This document shows, in pieces, positions 32,287 through 40,487 of a stretch of 64,000 bases of DNA. The stretch comes from Aquificaceae bacterium (GTDB lineage: Bacteria; Aquificota; Aquificia; Aquificales; Aquificaceae). The number at the start of each line of letters is the position of its first letter. Position 1 is the first letter of the stretch. The stretch covers positions 62,001 through 126,000 of the forward strand of contig JBBFKQ010000003.1 in assembly GCA_037481935.1 (NCBI GenBank), in the 5' to 3' direction. The notes under the pieces are model-generated. The model was given only the letters and a program-made list of their open reading frames with translations, did no database searches and was not told the DNA's origin. The position numbers were made by a program, and so were the translations under genes.

Positions 32287-32948
32287 TGGTAGGATTGTGC
32301 GAGGACCCTGTTGAGTTTGAAGGCTTTCTGGTAAGGACCATAGGTCTGAAGGACCTTGAAGGATACAGATTCAGGAGATGGGCTGGCGGAGTTGATTTTT
32401 TCCTCAGGAGTGAGGAAGAGCTAAAGCTTTTTATGGAAAAATACGGGGACTTTGTCTACGCCCTTGGAAAAGAGAGCATGGAAGAAGTTGTGGGAAGACT
32501 CCTAAGAGAAAAAGGGTTGAAGCTTGCCACAGCAGAAAGCTGCACCGGAGGACTTCTCTCTGCAAGAATCGTAAACGTTGCAGGCTCTTCCCATTACTTT
32601 GTGGGTGGTTTTGTGGTTTATGCCAACGAACTGAAGACAAAGCTGCTTGGAGTTGAAGAAGGCTCTATAAAAAGGCATGGCGCCGTATCGGAGGAGGTTT
32701 GTAGACAGATGGCAGTAGGTGCCCTTGAGGAAACCGATGCAGACGTGGCTCTTGCCATAACGGGCATATCTGGACCGGGGGGTGGCACGGCGGATAAGCC
32801 TGTGGGACTCACCTTTATAGCTCTTGCCACAGACAGGGAGGTTGTAGTCAAAAAGTTTGTCTTTGAAGCCGGAAGGAATGAGAACCGTCTCATGGCTACC
32901 CAGTGGGCCCTTGAGGTGCTGAGGCAATATCTTCTAAAGGGGGTTTAA
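32283..32948 (+). CDS. CinA C-terminal (PncC-type) domain protein lacking the MoCF domain
   Basis: A 221-residue protein. Residues about 65-220 form the CinA/PncC nicotinamide-mononucleotide deamidase domain (TAESCTGGLLSARI, SYxFVGG-type HYFVGGFVVYANELK, GISGPGGGTADKPVGL). The first 60 residues resemble the KH-like linker domain that precedes it in full CinA, while the N-terminal MoaB-like domain is missing. It probably recycles NMN in pyridine nucleotide salvage. It overlaps the molybdopterin-protein gene by ATGA and precedes lpxA by 1 nt. Confidence 0.83.
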   Translation: MMVGLCEDPVEFEGFLVRTIGLKDLEGYRFRRWAGGVDFFLRSEEELKLFMEKYGDFVYALGKESMEEVVGRLLREKGLKLATAESCTGGLLSARIVNVAGSSHYFVGGFVVYANELKTKLLGVEEGSIKRHGAVSEEVCRQMAVGALEETDADVALAITGISGPGGGTADKPVGLTFIALATDREVVVKKFVFEAGRNENRLMATQWALEVLRQYLLKGV

Positions 32949-32949
32949 G

Positions 32950-33741
32950 ATGGCAAAGGTGCATTCTACAGCCATAGTAAAGGGAGAGGTAGAGCTGGGA
33001 GCAGATGTGGAGGTGGGTCCCTACACCATAATAGAAGGTAAAATAATAATAGGTGAGGGCACAAGGATAGGTGCAAGGGTCTCCATAAGGGGGAAGGTCT
33101 CTATAGGCTCAGGTTGCAGGATTTATGACGGAGCAATCATTGGGGAAGAGCCACAACATCTGAGGTATGCTGGGGAAGAGAGCGAGGTGGTTGTGGGAAA
33201 CAATGTGATAATAAGAGAATACGCAACAATTCACAGAGGGACGGCCATAGACAAGATGAAAACGCTCATTGAAGACGATGTTATGCTCATGGCTTATGCC
33301 CACGTAGCCCATGACTGTATCGTCCGCAGGGGTGTTATAATGGCAAACTGTGCCACTCTGGGGGGTCATGCGGAGGTGGGAGAGTATGCCTTCATAGGGG
33401 GGCTTTCTGCCGTTCACCAGTGGGCAAGGGTTGGAGCCTATGCTATGGTTGGCGGGCTCTCTGGTGTATCCCTTGATGTCCCACCCTTTACAAGAGCCTC
33501 GGGCCAGCACGCCCATCTGTATGGTATAAACACGGTTGGGCTTGAAAGAAGGGGGTTTCCAAAGGATGTAATCACCGCCCTCAAAAGGGCATACAGAATT
33601 CTCTTCAGAAGCGGTATGCTCAAAGGGGAGGCAGTGGAGTTAATCCTCAAGGAGTATGGCGAGTATGAGGAGGTAAGAAGGCTGGCGGAGTTCATAAGAA
33701 CTTCGAAGAGGGGCACAGCAAGAGACGCCGGAAGGGGGTAA
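32950..33741 (+). CDS. lpxA: Acyl-ACP--UDP-N-acetylglucosamine O-acyltransferase
   Basis: A 263-residue left-handed beta-helix acyltransferase. Hexapeptide repeats begin at AIVKGEVELGADVEVGP; EYATIHRGT and AHVAHDC (catalytic His) match LpxA, as does the end of the helix GTVGLERRGFP-type segment (NTVGLERRGFP). It carries out the first step of lipid A synthesis, so the outer membrane contains LPS. The ATG has AAGGGGG before it. glmU begins 10 nt after the stop and supplies its UDP-GlcNAc substrate. Confidence 0.95.
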   Translation: MAKVHSTAIVKGEVELGADVEVGPYTIIEGKIIIGEGTRIGARVSIRGKVSIGSGCRIYDGAIIGEEPQHLRYAGEESEVVVGNNVIIREYATIHRGTAIDKMKTLIEDDVMLMAYAHVAHDCIVRRGVIMANCATLGGHAEVGEYAFIGGLSAVHQWARVGAYAMVGGLSGVSLDVPPFTRASGQHAHLYGINTVGLERRGFPKDVITALKRAYRILFRSGMLKGEAVELILKEYGEYEEVRRLAEFIRTSKRGTARDAGRG

Positions 33742-33744
33742 AAT
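33739..33744 (+). promoter_or_regulatory. Possible internal -10 box before glmU
   Basis: TAAAAT includes the lpxA stop codon and ends 7 nt before the glmU ATG, which has no ribosome-binding site at ordinary spacing. Weak by itself. Confidence 0.3.
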
Positions 33745-33751
33745 ATTTCTC

Positions 33752-35137
33752 ATGCGAGCCCTTGTTCTTTCAGCAGGTCTTGGAACGCGTTTTAAAAGCG
33801 AAAAGCCAAAGGTCATGCATACCATACTTGGAAAGCCCATGCTCTGGTATGTGCTGAAGACCCTGAAAGAGCTCAATCTTTCAGAGATTGCTCTTGTGGT
33901 AGGATACAGAGCTGAGGACATAAAGTCATACTTTGGAGATGCTTACAGATACTTTTATCAGTCAAATCCAAAGGGAGGCACGGGAGATGCAGTGCTTTCT
34001 GGAATAGACTTCTGGAGAGATTATGAAGGCTATCTTCTTGTAATAAACGGTGATGCCCCGCTTATAAGACCACAGACTCTTAAGAACATGCAGAGATATA
34101 TACACATGGTGGAGGAATACGAGGGCATAAAGTTAAGTGCCCTTCTGCTCTCCGCACAGCTTCCAGACCCAACAGGCTATGGCAGGGTGGTAAAGGACCA
34201 GCAAGGAAGTGTGATAAGGGTGGTAGAGGAAAAGGATGCCAGTTTTGAAGAGAAGCTCATAAGAGAGATAAACGGAGGGGTCTACATATTTTACTGCCCA
34301 CATCTTCTTGAAACCCTTTTCAGGGTGAGTCCCAGCCCTGCAACTGGTGAGGTATATCTGACAGAGGTTTTTAATCTCATGCACCAGCAGGGATATGTGG
34401 TAAGGAGCTTTATGGCAGAGGACCCCGCTGAGGCAATGGGGGTTAACAACAGATGGGAGCTGGCAATAGCGGAGAATGTGATAAGGCTTAGAATACTTCA
34501 GGGGTGGGCAGAAAAGGGCAATACGCTCCATCAGCCCGAGAGCCTCTGGATTGAGCCTGATGTGGTGCTGGAGGGAGAAGTGGAAATACACCCGGATGTT
34601 ATGCTCAGGGGGAACACGAGACTTGGCAGGGGTGTTGTGGTGGGGAAAGGGAGCTTGCTTGAGAACTCTGTGGTGGAAGAGAATGCAGTAATAGAAGCCT
34701 ATTCTATAATCAGGAGTTCACACATAAAATCGGGGGCCCTTGTGGGGCCCTTTGCCCACATCAGGGAAAACAGCCTTATAGGGAAAGAGAGCCACATTGG
34801 AAACTTTGTGGAAGTTAAAAAATCCTTTGTTGGGGAGAGGGTAAGGGCAAAGCACCTTGCCTACATAGGCGACGCAACCCTTGAAGAGGATGTGAACGTG
34901 GGAGCGGGGGTTGTCTTTGCCAACTTTGACGGAAAGAAGAAGCATCCCAGCTATGTGAGCGCGGGGGCCTTCATAGGCAGCAACTCTCTTATAATCGCGC
35001 CTGTTAGGATAGGGAGCTACTCCTTCGTGGCTGGAGGTTCTATAATAAGCAGGGATGTGCCCGACAATGACCTTGCCATAAGCAGACCAAGGCTCAGGAT
35101 TCTCAAGGGTAAGGGCAGAGAAAAACTTGTTGACTGA
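33752..35137 (+). CDS. glmU: Bifunctional UDP-N-acetylglucosamine pyrophosphorylase / GlcN-1-P N-acetyltransferase
   Basis: A 461-residue two-domain enzyme. The N-terminal nucleotidyltransferase shows LSAGLGTRFKSEKPKVMHTILGKPM, and SNPKGGTGDAV and NGDAPL match uridylyltransferases. The C-terminal left-handed helix carries KSGALVGPFAHIRENSLIG, GNFVEVKKS and GDATLEEDVNVGAGVVFANFDGKKKH, the acetyltransferase site. It makes UDP-GlcNAc for lipid A and peptidoglycan and sits with lpxA. The tRNA-Lys promoter overlaps its last codons. Confidence 0.95.
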   Translation: MRALVLSAGLGTRFKSEKPKVMHTILGKPMLWYVLKTLKELNLSEIALVVGYRAEDIKSYFGDAYRYFYQSNPKGGTGDAVLSGIDFWRDYEGYLLVINGDAPLIRPQTLKNMQRYIHMVEEYEGIKLSALLLSAQLPDPTGYGRVVKDQQGSVIRVVEEKDASFEEKLIREINGGVYIFYCPHLLETLFRVSPSPATGEVYLTEVFNLMHQQGYVVRSFMAEDPAEAMGVNNRWELAIAENVIRLRILQGWAEKGNTLHQPESLWIEPDVVLEGEVEIHPDVMLRGNTRLGRGVVVGKGSLLENSVVEENAVIEAYSIIRSSHIKSGALVGPFAHIRENSLIGKESHIGNFVEVKKSFVGERVRAKHLAYIGDATLEEDVNVGAGVVFANFDGKKKHPSYVSAGAFIGSNSLIIAPVRIGSYSFVAGGSIISRDVPDNDLAISRPRLRILKGKGREKLVD

Positions 35138-35158
35138 TAGTTGAGAAGATGCTATAAT
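35130..35158 (+). promoter_or_regulatory. Strong promoter of tRNA-Lys
   Basis: TTGACT (35130-35135), 17 bp, TATAAT (35153-35158) with an extended TGC in front. The -10 ends 11 nt before the tRNA. The -35 overlaps the glmU stop codon. Confidence 0.75.
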
Positions 35159-35169
35159 AATAAGCTTTA

Positions 35170-35242
35170 GAGCCGGTAGCTCAGTAGGCAGAGCAACGGA
35201 CTTTTAATCCGTGGGTCGCGGGTTCGACTCCCGCCCGGCTCA
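35170..35242 (+). tRNA. tRNA-Lys (TTT anticodon)
   Basis: A 73-nt cloverleaf: acceptor GAGCCGG/CCGGCTC, D arm GCTC...GAGC, anticodon stem ACGGA/TCCGT with loop CTTTTAA, T arm CGCGGG-TTCGACT-CCCGC and discriminator A. CCA is not encoded. Its last three bases form the stop codon of the convergent Crp/Fnr gene. Confidence 0.96.
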
Positions 35243-35959
35243 TACTGCAAGCCTTTCCAGCTCCCTTCTCTTTATTATCTCAATGTATCCCCGTTCTGCG
35301 TTTATTATACCCTGCTTTTTCCACTTGCTCATGACCCTTATGGTGGTCTCCACAGTTGTTCCTGTCATCTCCGCTATGTCAAGCCTTGTAAGAGGTGCGT
35401 CTATTACGATAACATCCTCGTATTTCTTGCCTATTCTGTCCGCTATCTCAAGGAGGACTCTTGCAATCCTCTCTTCTACCTTACCTCCTGCTATGCTCTT
35501 GAGGGTCTCGTAGCTGTGAAGAAGGGTGGCAGTAGCCTCACAGGTCATCTTTATGGCAATGGCCGGATGTTTTATGGAGAGGTTTATAAAGTCCTTGTTG
35601 GAAATGTAAAGAGTTTTGCTCTCCACCATTGCCTTGGCAGTGTATGTGTTTCTGGGCACCTTTTTCCCCCACTCAATCCAGCCAAATATATCTCCAGGAT
35701 ACACAAGCCTCACTATAACAATCCTTGCGTCATGGGTCTCCTTCAGGAGCTTTATAAGACCATCTATGAGGATATAAACACCAGGCTCCGCCTCTTCTTC
35801 AAAGAAAAGGTATTCGTTTCTTCTGAAGTCCCTTACCTGCATGTATTTCAGAGCATCCCTGAGTTCATCCTCTGACAGGTCTTCAAAGATGTGAACCTTT
35901 CTGAGCATTTCCAGCTTTAGGTCCTGAGCCTGCCCTTCTCTAAAAGCCTCTTTTGCCAT
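35240..35959 (-). CDS. Crp/Fnr-family transcriptional regulator
   Basis: A 239-residue regulator. The N-terminal cyclic-nucleotide-binding-fold domain spans LRKVHIFEDLSEDELRDALKYMQ to DFINLSIKHPAI, and the C-terminal winged helix has TRLDIAEMTGTTVETTIRVMSKWKKQG. No Fnr-type N-terminal cysteine cluster is present, so it is not an oxygen-sensing Fe-S protein; the effector is unknown. AGGAGG precedes the ATG. The 5' end overlaps the M29 peptidase gene by 43 bp, and the TGA stop coincides with the 3' end of tRNA-Lys. Confidence 0.88.
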   Translation of the reverse strand: MAKEAFREGQAQDLKLEMLRKVHIFEDLSEDELRDALKYMQVRDFRRNEYLFFEEEAEPGVYILIDGLIKLLKETHDARIVIVRLVYPGDIFGWIEWGKKVPRNTYTAKAMVESKTLYISNKDFINLSIKHPAIAIKMTCEATATLLHSYETLKSIAGGKVEERIARVLLEIADRIGKKYEDVIVIDAPLTRLDIAEMTGTTVETTIRVMSKWKKQGIINAERGYIEIIKRRELERLAV

Positions 35960-36993
35960 CCCTTACCTCCTATGGTTACTTGTGGTTCAAATACTACATA
36001 ATCGGTGTGAAAGGAAACTCTGTTTGTTCCTCCAAAGGTGTGGTTGTCACCTATGGCTATATGCACCGTGCCCAGAATCTTTTCAGCTTCTAGCACATTG
36101 TCTGGCCTTCTTGCGCCAGGATTTGTCCCAACACCAAACTCTGCAATTATACGAGCGTTATCGTAGGTTTTGAAAACTTCCTCAAGGTAATATCTGTATG
36201 GCTCAAAGCCTTCAATCTCTTCCACACAGCCATTTCTGAACTTTAGTGTGATGGGTCTTTCAAGCCTCCTGTCAGGACCGTAGGTTATGGTTAGCCTTCC
36301 AAAGGCTGAGTTTTCAATGGGTGCAACAAAGGCCTCACCGGCAGGCAGGTTTCCATACTGACCTTTGAGGTGGAAAAGCCCAGTATCCGCTATCGCCCTT
36401 CTTTCCTTTACAGAGAATTCCATGTCCGTCCCTTCACCTTCCACATGGACCCACTCCGCCTCTGAGAGCATGTCCGCCACATCAATGCTCAGACTGGCCA
36501 CATAATTCCAGTCAACCTGCATTGGACCTGTGAACATATGCGGTTCAAAGAGGGGCATGCTTGCGTATCTACAGCCAAAGCCTTCTGTGAGAGCTTTTCT
36601 GAAAAAGGTATGGGTAGTTGAATAGTAGGGGAAGGCAACCACCACATGGGGCACATCCTCTGAATAGGTCCTGAGTATGTGCATAACCTCGGGTTCTGAG
36701 TATTCTTCCTTTAGAAGAACTCTTTCAAGAAGACGGTTTTTTTTGAGCTCCTCCACCGCTCTCTCTCCAAAGGCAAGCCTCCAGACCTCCTCAGGCGGTT
36801 CCTTACCATGACCTTTCAGGGAAGGATAGACGAAGTGTTTTACCCTTCTGGTTAAACCCTCTGCCACGCTGACAAATTCATCCATAAGCTCCACAAGGTA
36901 GTCTTTCTCTGTATCCGTAAGAAGAAGAAGCGATTCCTCTTCCCTCAGGTTCATATTCACCCTGTAAAGCCTGTAAATATACTCCTCGTGCAT
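35917..36993 (-). CDS. M29-family (AmpS/PepS-type) thermostable aminopeptidase
   Basis: A 358-residue metallo-aminopeptidase. The M29 signature regions are EGEGTDMEFSV, NLPAGEAFVAPIENSA and AEFGVGTNPGARRPDNVLEAEKILGTVHIAIGDNHTFGGTNRVSFHTDYV, holding the conserved Glu, His and Asp metal ligands. These cytoplasmic enzymes release N-terminal residues from peptides. It is co-oriented with and overlaps the Crp/Fnr gene by 43 bp. The ATG has no Shine-Dalgarno sequence, and TATGAT ends 8 nt upstream. Confidence 0.85.
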   Translation of the reverse strand: MHEEYIYRLYRVNMNLREEESLLLLTDTEKDYLVELMDEFVSVAEGLTRRVKHFVYPSLKGHGKEPPEEVWRLAFGERAVEELKKNRLLERVLLKEEYSEPEVMHILRTYSEDVPHVVVAFPYYSTTHTFFRKALTEGFGCRYASMPLFEPHMFTGPMQVDWNYVASLSIDVADMLSEAEWVHVEGEGTDMEFSVKERRAIADTGLFHLKGQYGNLPAGEAFVAPIENSAFGRLTITYGPDRRLERPITLKFRNGCVEEIEGFEPYRYYLEEVFKTYDNARIIAEFGVGTNPGARRPDNVLEAEKILGTVHIAIGDNHTFGGTNRVSFHTDYVVFEPQVTIGGKGWQKRLLEKGRLRT

Positions 36994-37001
36994 GGCTCTA
37001 A

Positions 37002-37007
37002 ATCATA
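37002..37007 (-). promoter_or_regulatory. -10-like box before the M29 gene
   Basis: TATGAT on the minus strand ends 8 nt before the ATG at 36993. No -35 match at 17 bp is seen. Confidence 0.3.
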
Positions 37008-37025
37008 AATTTATTTCAATTTATC

Positions 37026-38594
37026 TCATGGCAAGGGAAGTCTTAAACCGCCAAGCAGGTATTTGAGGTCGTTGTCGGTAAACATAAGGCCAGCCCCACC
37101 AAAAACACCTCTTAGCTTTGAATTTAGTAGGTCATCACCCCCAAACCTTACATACAGCGGGCCGCTTACCCTGTAGTTTACACCCACCTGAAGGTTGGGT
37201 TTCAGGTCCTTGTCCTGAGGTCTGTCTTTTCTTCCAAAGTCCCACAGGTCTGAGGTAAAGGTGAGCCTTTCTGAATACACAAGGTCGGCACCTATACCAC
37301 CAGTGGACTCCTTCAGACCACCCCTGAGAACCAGCTCCCTGCCGAAGAGAGGAAATATCCTTGCATATTGAAGTGTAACCTCTGGCTTGAACTCCTTTTT
37401 TACTATCCACTGATTGGGAAGTATTTCCTCCTTGTAAACCCTGCCCCTTGAGTCTCCCACCACTTCTAAAAGGTAATACTTCTCATTGTCTGGCTGTAGC
37501 TTTAAAGTCAGAACACCCTTAGAATCGCCGCCCCTGTATAGCTCGCCCCTGAAGCCAATGTGGAGGTTTGTCCTTTCCGCCACTTCACCAGTTTTCCCAA
37601 GAACTCTTACTCCAGAGGTTACGTTTCTGTAAAGCTCCTCGTCTTTTATGAGCTTTCCAAGTGTTCCCTCACCCCTTTCTATATGAGCTATAATGCGGTT
37701 TAGCCTTTCGGAGCTCTCTCTGAGAGATGCTGTAAGCTCGGAGAGGTTGGAAGTGGTGCTCCTTATGTCCTGCCTGTTTTCCACCACAAGGGCGTTCAGG
37801 TTCTTTGAAAGCTCGTTCATATTCCTTGAGAGCTCTGGAAGTGTGATCTTTAGGTCGTCGCTTAGCCTTCTGAGGTTTGCCACTGTTTCCCTTATGTCCT
37901 GCCTGTTCTCACTGGCTATGGCATCAAGATTCCTTGCAAGCCTGTCAATGCTCTCTATGGTCTGTGGGAGCGTTCTGTTAAGGTTGTAGGCAAGGGAGTT
38001 TATGTTTTGTATGGCTCCCCTCAGAGCCTCCCTGTTTTCAAGGGCTATCAGATTGAGGTTATGGGTGAGCACCTCCAGGTTCTGAACCACCTTCCTTATA
38101 TCCTCTCTGTTTTCTGAGAGTATAAGCTGGAAGTTTTCCACCATAAGCTTCAGAGCCTCGGAGGCGTCTGTCATCTGCTTTATAAGAAGGTCCGTATCCG
38201 CATAGCCAAGGGTTCTGCTTATAACCTGACCCTCCTGAAGCACACCTGCCTGCGGATTTCCCGGGTATATGTTCAGGTATTTGTCTCCCATGAGACCCAG
38301 CGTTCCTATCTCCGCCTGAGCATCCCTGTAGATAGGGATGTCTTTCTGAAGCTCAAAAACCACCTCCACCTTACCCTCTCTGAGAGCCACAGACCTGACC
38401 TTTCCGCTCTTTATACCCGCCACCCTTACCTCTGCACCCACGCTCAGCCCCGCCACGTTGTCAAAGTAGACTCTGTAGGTCTTTACCGCAGGCCTGAAAA
38501 AGGGCACCTCTCCAAAGGTAAGTATAAGAAAGGCAAAGCCAAGGGAAAATACGAGGACCAGAAAACCCACCTTGGCTTCGCTGGAAATCTTCAT
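37026..38594 (-). CDS. MCE/MlaD-family protein with coiled-coil repeats and a C-terminal beta domain
   Basis: A 522-residue protein with one N-terminal TM helix (about 9-27) and one MCE domain (about 38-115; SVGAEVRVAGIKSGKV, IGTLGLMGDKYLNIYPG). A long helical region holds four ENR-starting repeats at residues 161, 186, 229 and 272 (EN-R-x-D-I-R-x-x-x-x-N-L). The last 170 residues are beta-rich (LRGGLKESTGGIGADLVYS, VGVNYRVSGPLYVRFGG) and resemble an outer-membrane or envelope beta domain. MCE proteins carry lipids between membranes. No MlaE/MlaF transporter genes are adjacent. TATAAT lies 6 nt before the ATG and there is no Shine-Dalgarno sequence. Confidence 0.85.
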   Translation of the reverse strand: MKISSEAKVGFLVLVFSLGFAFLILTFGEVPFFRPAVKTYRVYFDNVAGLSVGAEVRVAGIKSGKVRSVALREGKVEVVFELQKDIPIYRDAQAEIGTLGLMGDKYLNIYPGNPQAGVLQEGQVISRTLGYADTDLLIKQMTDASEALKLMVENFQLILSENREDIRKVVQNLEVLTHNLNLIALENREALRGAIQNINSLAYNLNRTLPQTIESIDRLARNLDAIASENRQDIRETVANLRRLSDDLKITLPELSRNMNELSKNLNALVVENRQDIRSTTSNLSELTASLRESSERLNRIIAHIERGEGTLGKLIKDEELYRNVTSGVRVLGKTGEVAERTNLHIGFRGELYRGGDSKGVLTLKLQPDNEKYYLLEVVGDSRGRVYKEEILPNQWIVKKEFKPEVTLQYARIFPLFGRELVLRGGLKESTGGIGADLVYSERLTFTSDLWDFGRKDRPQDKDLKPNLQVGVNYRVSGPLYVRFGGDDLLNSKLRGVFGGAGLMFTDNDLKYLLGGLRLPLP

Positions 38595-38600
38595 GCTTAA

Positions 38601-38606
38601 ATTATA
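38601..38606 (-). promoter_or_regulatory. -10 box of the MCE gene
   Basis: TATAAT in the 15-bp gap after purQ ends 6 nt before the ATG. It implies an internal near-leaderless promoter. Confidence 0.35.
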
Positions 38607-38609
38607 GCC

Positions 38610-39290
38610 TCAGGCCACAAGAGAATGCCAGAGAATTATGCCATCCCGATAGCCAAGTAAATCCTCACAGGCCCTTTCTGGATGGGGCATGAGACCAAAG
38701 ACATTTCCCTCTCTGTTGCACACCCCTGCAATATTACCCACAGAACCGTTAGGGTTTGACTCCGGGGATACGTTCCCATTCTCATCACAGTATCTGAGCA
38801 CAATCTGACCCCTCTCTTCCATCCTGCTCAGCTCTTCTTCAGGCACATAGTATCTACCCTCTCCATGGGCAATGGGTAGCCTTATGACCTCATCCTTTTC
38901 AAAGCTTCTGGTAAAGGGCAGAGAGTTGTTCTCAACCCTGAGATAGACATCCCTGCACACAAACCTCATGTTCTCGTTCTTTAGCAGGGCTCCCGGCAGG
39001 AGGTGAAGCTCCGTGAGTATCTGAAAGCCATTGCATATACCCAGCACAAGGCCACCCTTCTGTGCAAACTCTACCACCGCATTCCCAAGGGGTGTCTTGC
39101 TGGCAAGCACACCGGCCCTCAGATAATCACCAAAGGAAAAGCCACCTGGAAGCACCACACAGTCAAAGCCCTCCAAATGCCCCGTGTTGTGGTCAACAAA
39201 ACTCACTTCACACCCCAGAAGGTCTCTTATCACATAGAAAGTATCGTAGTCGCAGTTGGAGCCCGGGAACACACATACAGCAAATTTCAT
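38610..39290 (-). CDS. purQ: FGAM synthase glutaminase subunit
   Basis: A 226-residue class I glutamine amidotransferase. It shows FPGSNCDYD, the PGGFSFGDYLRAG motif, the nucleophile GICNGFQ and the terminal GLMPHPER with catalytic His. It supplies ammonia to PurL with PurS in step four of purine synthesis. It overlaps purS by 4 bp (ATGA). purL is not in the window. The length and all catalytic residues are normal. Confidence 0.96.
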   Translation of the reverse strand: MKFAVCVFPGSNCDYDTFYVIRDLLGCEVSFVDHNTGHLEGFDCVVLPGGFSFGDYLRAGVLASKTPLGNAVVEFAQKGGLVLGICNGFQILTELHLLPGALLKNENMRFVCRDVYLRVENNSLPFTRSFEKDEVIRLPIAHGEGRYYVPEEELSRMEERGQIVLRYCDENGNVSPESNPNGSVGNIAGVCNREGNVFGLMPHPERACEDLLGYRDGIILWHSLVA

Positions 39291-39499
39291 TCTATAACAT
39301 ACTCCTCTACAAGGGGGTTTACAAGATATTTTTCAACAAGTGTTTTTATATCCGTTCCTTCTCCAACCTCAAGCTCCACAACCTTTCCCACCTTTACATC
39401 TTTTACATCAAAGCCACCATCAAGGAGCATCTCCTTCACTGCCCTGCCCTCAGGGTCAAGGAGCCCTCTCTTGGGAAGTATAAGAACTCTTACCTTCAT
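39287..39499 (-). CDS. purS: FGAM synthase subunit PurS
   Basis: A 70-residue PurS, recognised by VRVLILPKRGLLDPEGRAVKEML, the V-K-V-GK-VELEV segment and the terminal LVNPLVEEYVIE. It bridges PurL and PurQ. The ATG has no ribosome-binding site; TATAAT ends 9 nt upstream. It is divergent from pdxA with only 25 bp between starts. Confidence 0.94.
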   Translation of the reverse strand: MKVRVLILPKRGLLDPEGRAVKEMLLDGGFDVKDVKVGKVVELEVGEGTDIKTLVEKYLVNPLVEEYVIE

Positions 39500-39508
39500 C
39501 GCCTGTGT

Positions 39509-39514
39509 ATTATA
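39509..39514 (-). promoter_or_regulatory. -10 box of purS, near-leaderless
   Basis: TATAAT on the minus strand ends 9 nt before the purS ATG. On the plus strand the overlapping TATTAT (39508-39513) ends 11 nt before pdxA, so one AT-rich patch may serve both genes. Confidence 0.4.
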
Positions 39515-39524
39515 TCATTTTAAC

Positions 39525-40487
39525 ATGCTCAAAATAGGTATAACCATAGGTGACCCTGCAGGTGTGGGACCAGAGCTGATAGTCAGGCTCTCAAGATACT
39601 TTGACCCTGAAAAGGCCTACGTCATATACGGAGAGAAAAAGATAATAGAAGCGGTTCAGATAGAGCTTGGTGTAGACCTTGAGCTGAGGGAAGTGTTCAC
39701 AGTGGATGAGGTAAAAGAGCCCGGCGTATACATAGCAGACCTGAACATAAGCGAGACGGACAGACCCCTGCCTTCCCTCACCTCCGGCAAAGTGGCGGTT
39801 GCCTACCTGGGAAGGGCTGTGGTGGATGCAGTCTATGGAAAGGTGCATGGGCTATTAACTATGCCCATAAACAAATTCTGGGCAAGGCTTGCTGGCTTTT
39901 CCTACGAGGGGCAGACGGAGTTTCTTGCTCAGGCCTGCAATGTGAGGGAATACGCCATGTTCATGCACTCAGAAAAGCTAAAAGTAGTGCCTTTTACCAC
40001 ACATATACCCCTGAGGGATGTGCCAGAAAGGGTAAGAAGGGATGAGATAGTCAGAAAGGTAAAACTCATAAGCAGGGAGTTCAGGAGGCTTTTTGAAATT
40101 GAGCCTTCCATCGGTGTTCTTGGACTTAACCCTCATGCAGGAGATATGGGAGCCATAGGTGAGGAAGACATGAGGGAAATAGCCCCTGCGGTGGAAGTCC
40201 TGAAGGAGGAGGGCTACAAAGTTGACGGACCCCTTTCCCCAGACAGCGCCTTTTTAAACCCCAGCTACGACCTATACCTCTGCATGTATCACGACCAGGG
40301 TCTTATACCCTTCAAACTGCTTGCTTTCAGAGAAGGTGTTAACCTTACCCTTGGGCTGCCCTTTGTGCGAACCTCCCCGGACCATGGCGTTGCTTACGAT
40401 ATAGCCTGGAAGGGCATAGCGGACGAGGGTCCATCTCTTAGTGCTCTCAGGCTGTGTGAAAAGCTTGCAGGGAAAACATGTCAATAA
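39525..40487 (+). CDS. pdxA: 4-hydroxythreonine-4-phosphate dehydrogenase
   Basis: A 320-residue PdxA. The N terminus is ITIGDPAGVGPELI; metal-binding histidines lie in VVPFTTHIPLRDV, HDQGLIPFKLLAF and TSPDHGVAYDIA. It oxidises 4-phosphohydroxy-threonine in pyridoxal phosphate synthesis. The start is set by the conserved ITIGDPAGVG; longer in-frame sequence upstream lies across purS and purQ and is not coding. The diguanylate cyclase gene overlaps its end by 10 bp. Confidence 0.94.
   Translation: MLKIGITIGDPAGVGPELIVRLSRYFDPEKAYVIYGEKKIIEAVQIELGVDLELREVFTVDEVKEPGVYIADLNISETDRPLPSLTSGKVAVAYLGRAVVDAVYGKVHGLLTMPINKFWARLAGFSYEGQTEFLAQACNVREYAMFMHSEKLKVVPFTTHIPLRDVPERVRRDEIVRKVKLISREFRRLFEIEPSIGVLGLNPHAGDMGAIGEEDMREIAPAVEVLKEEGYKVDGPLSPDSAFLNPSYDLYLCMYHDQGLIPFKLLAFREGVNLTLGLPFVRTSPDHGVAYDIAWKGIADEGPSLSALRLCEKLAGKTCQ

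Noticed and set aside
39003-39524. In-frame upstream extension of pdxA across purQ and purS
   Set aside because: PdxA homology begins at MLKIGITIGDPAG (39525); the extension is antisense to two well-conserved purine genes and has no homologous character.
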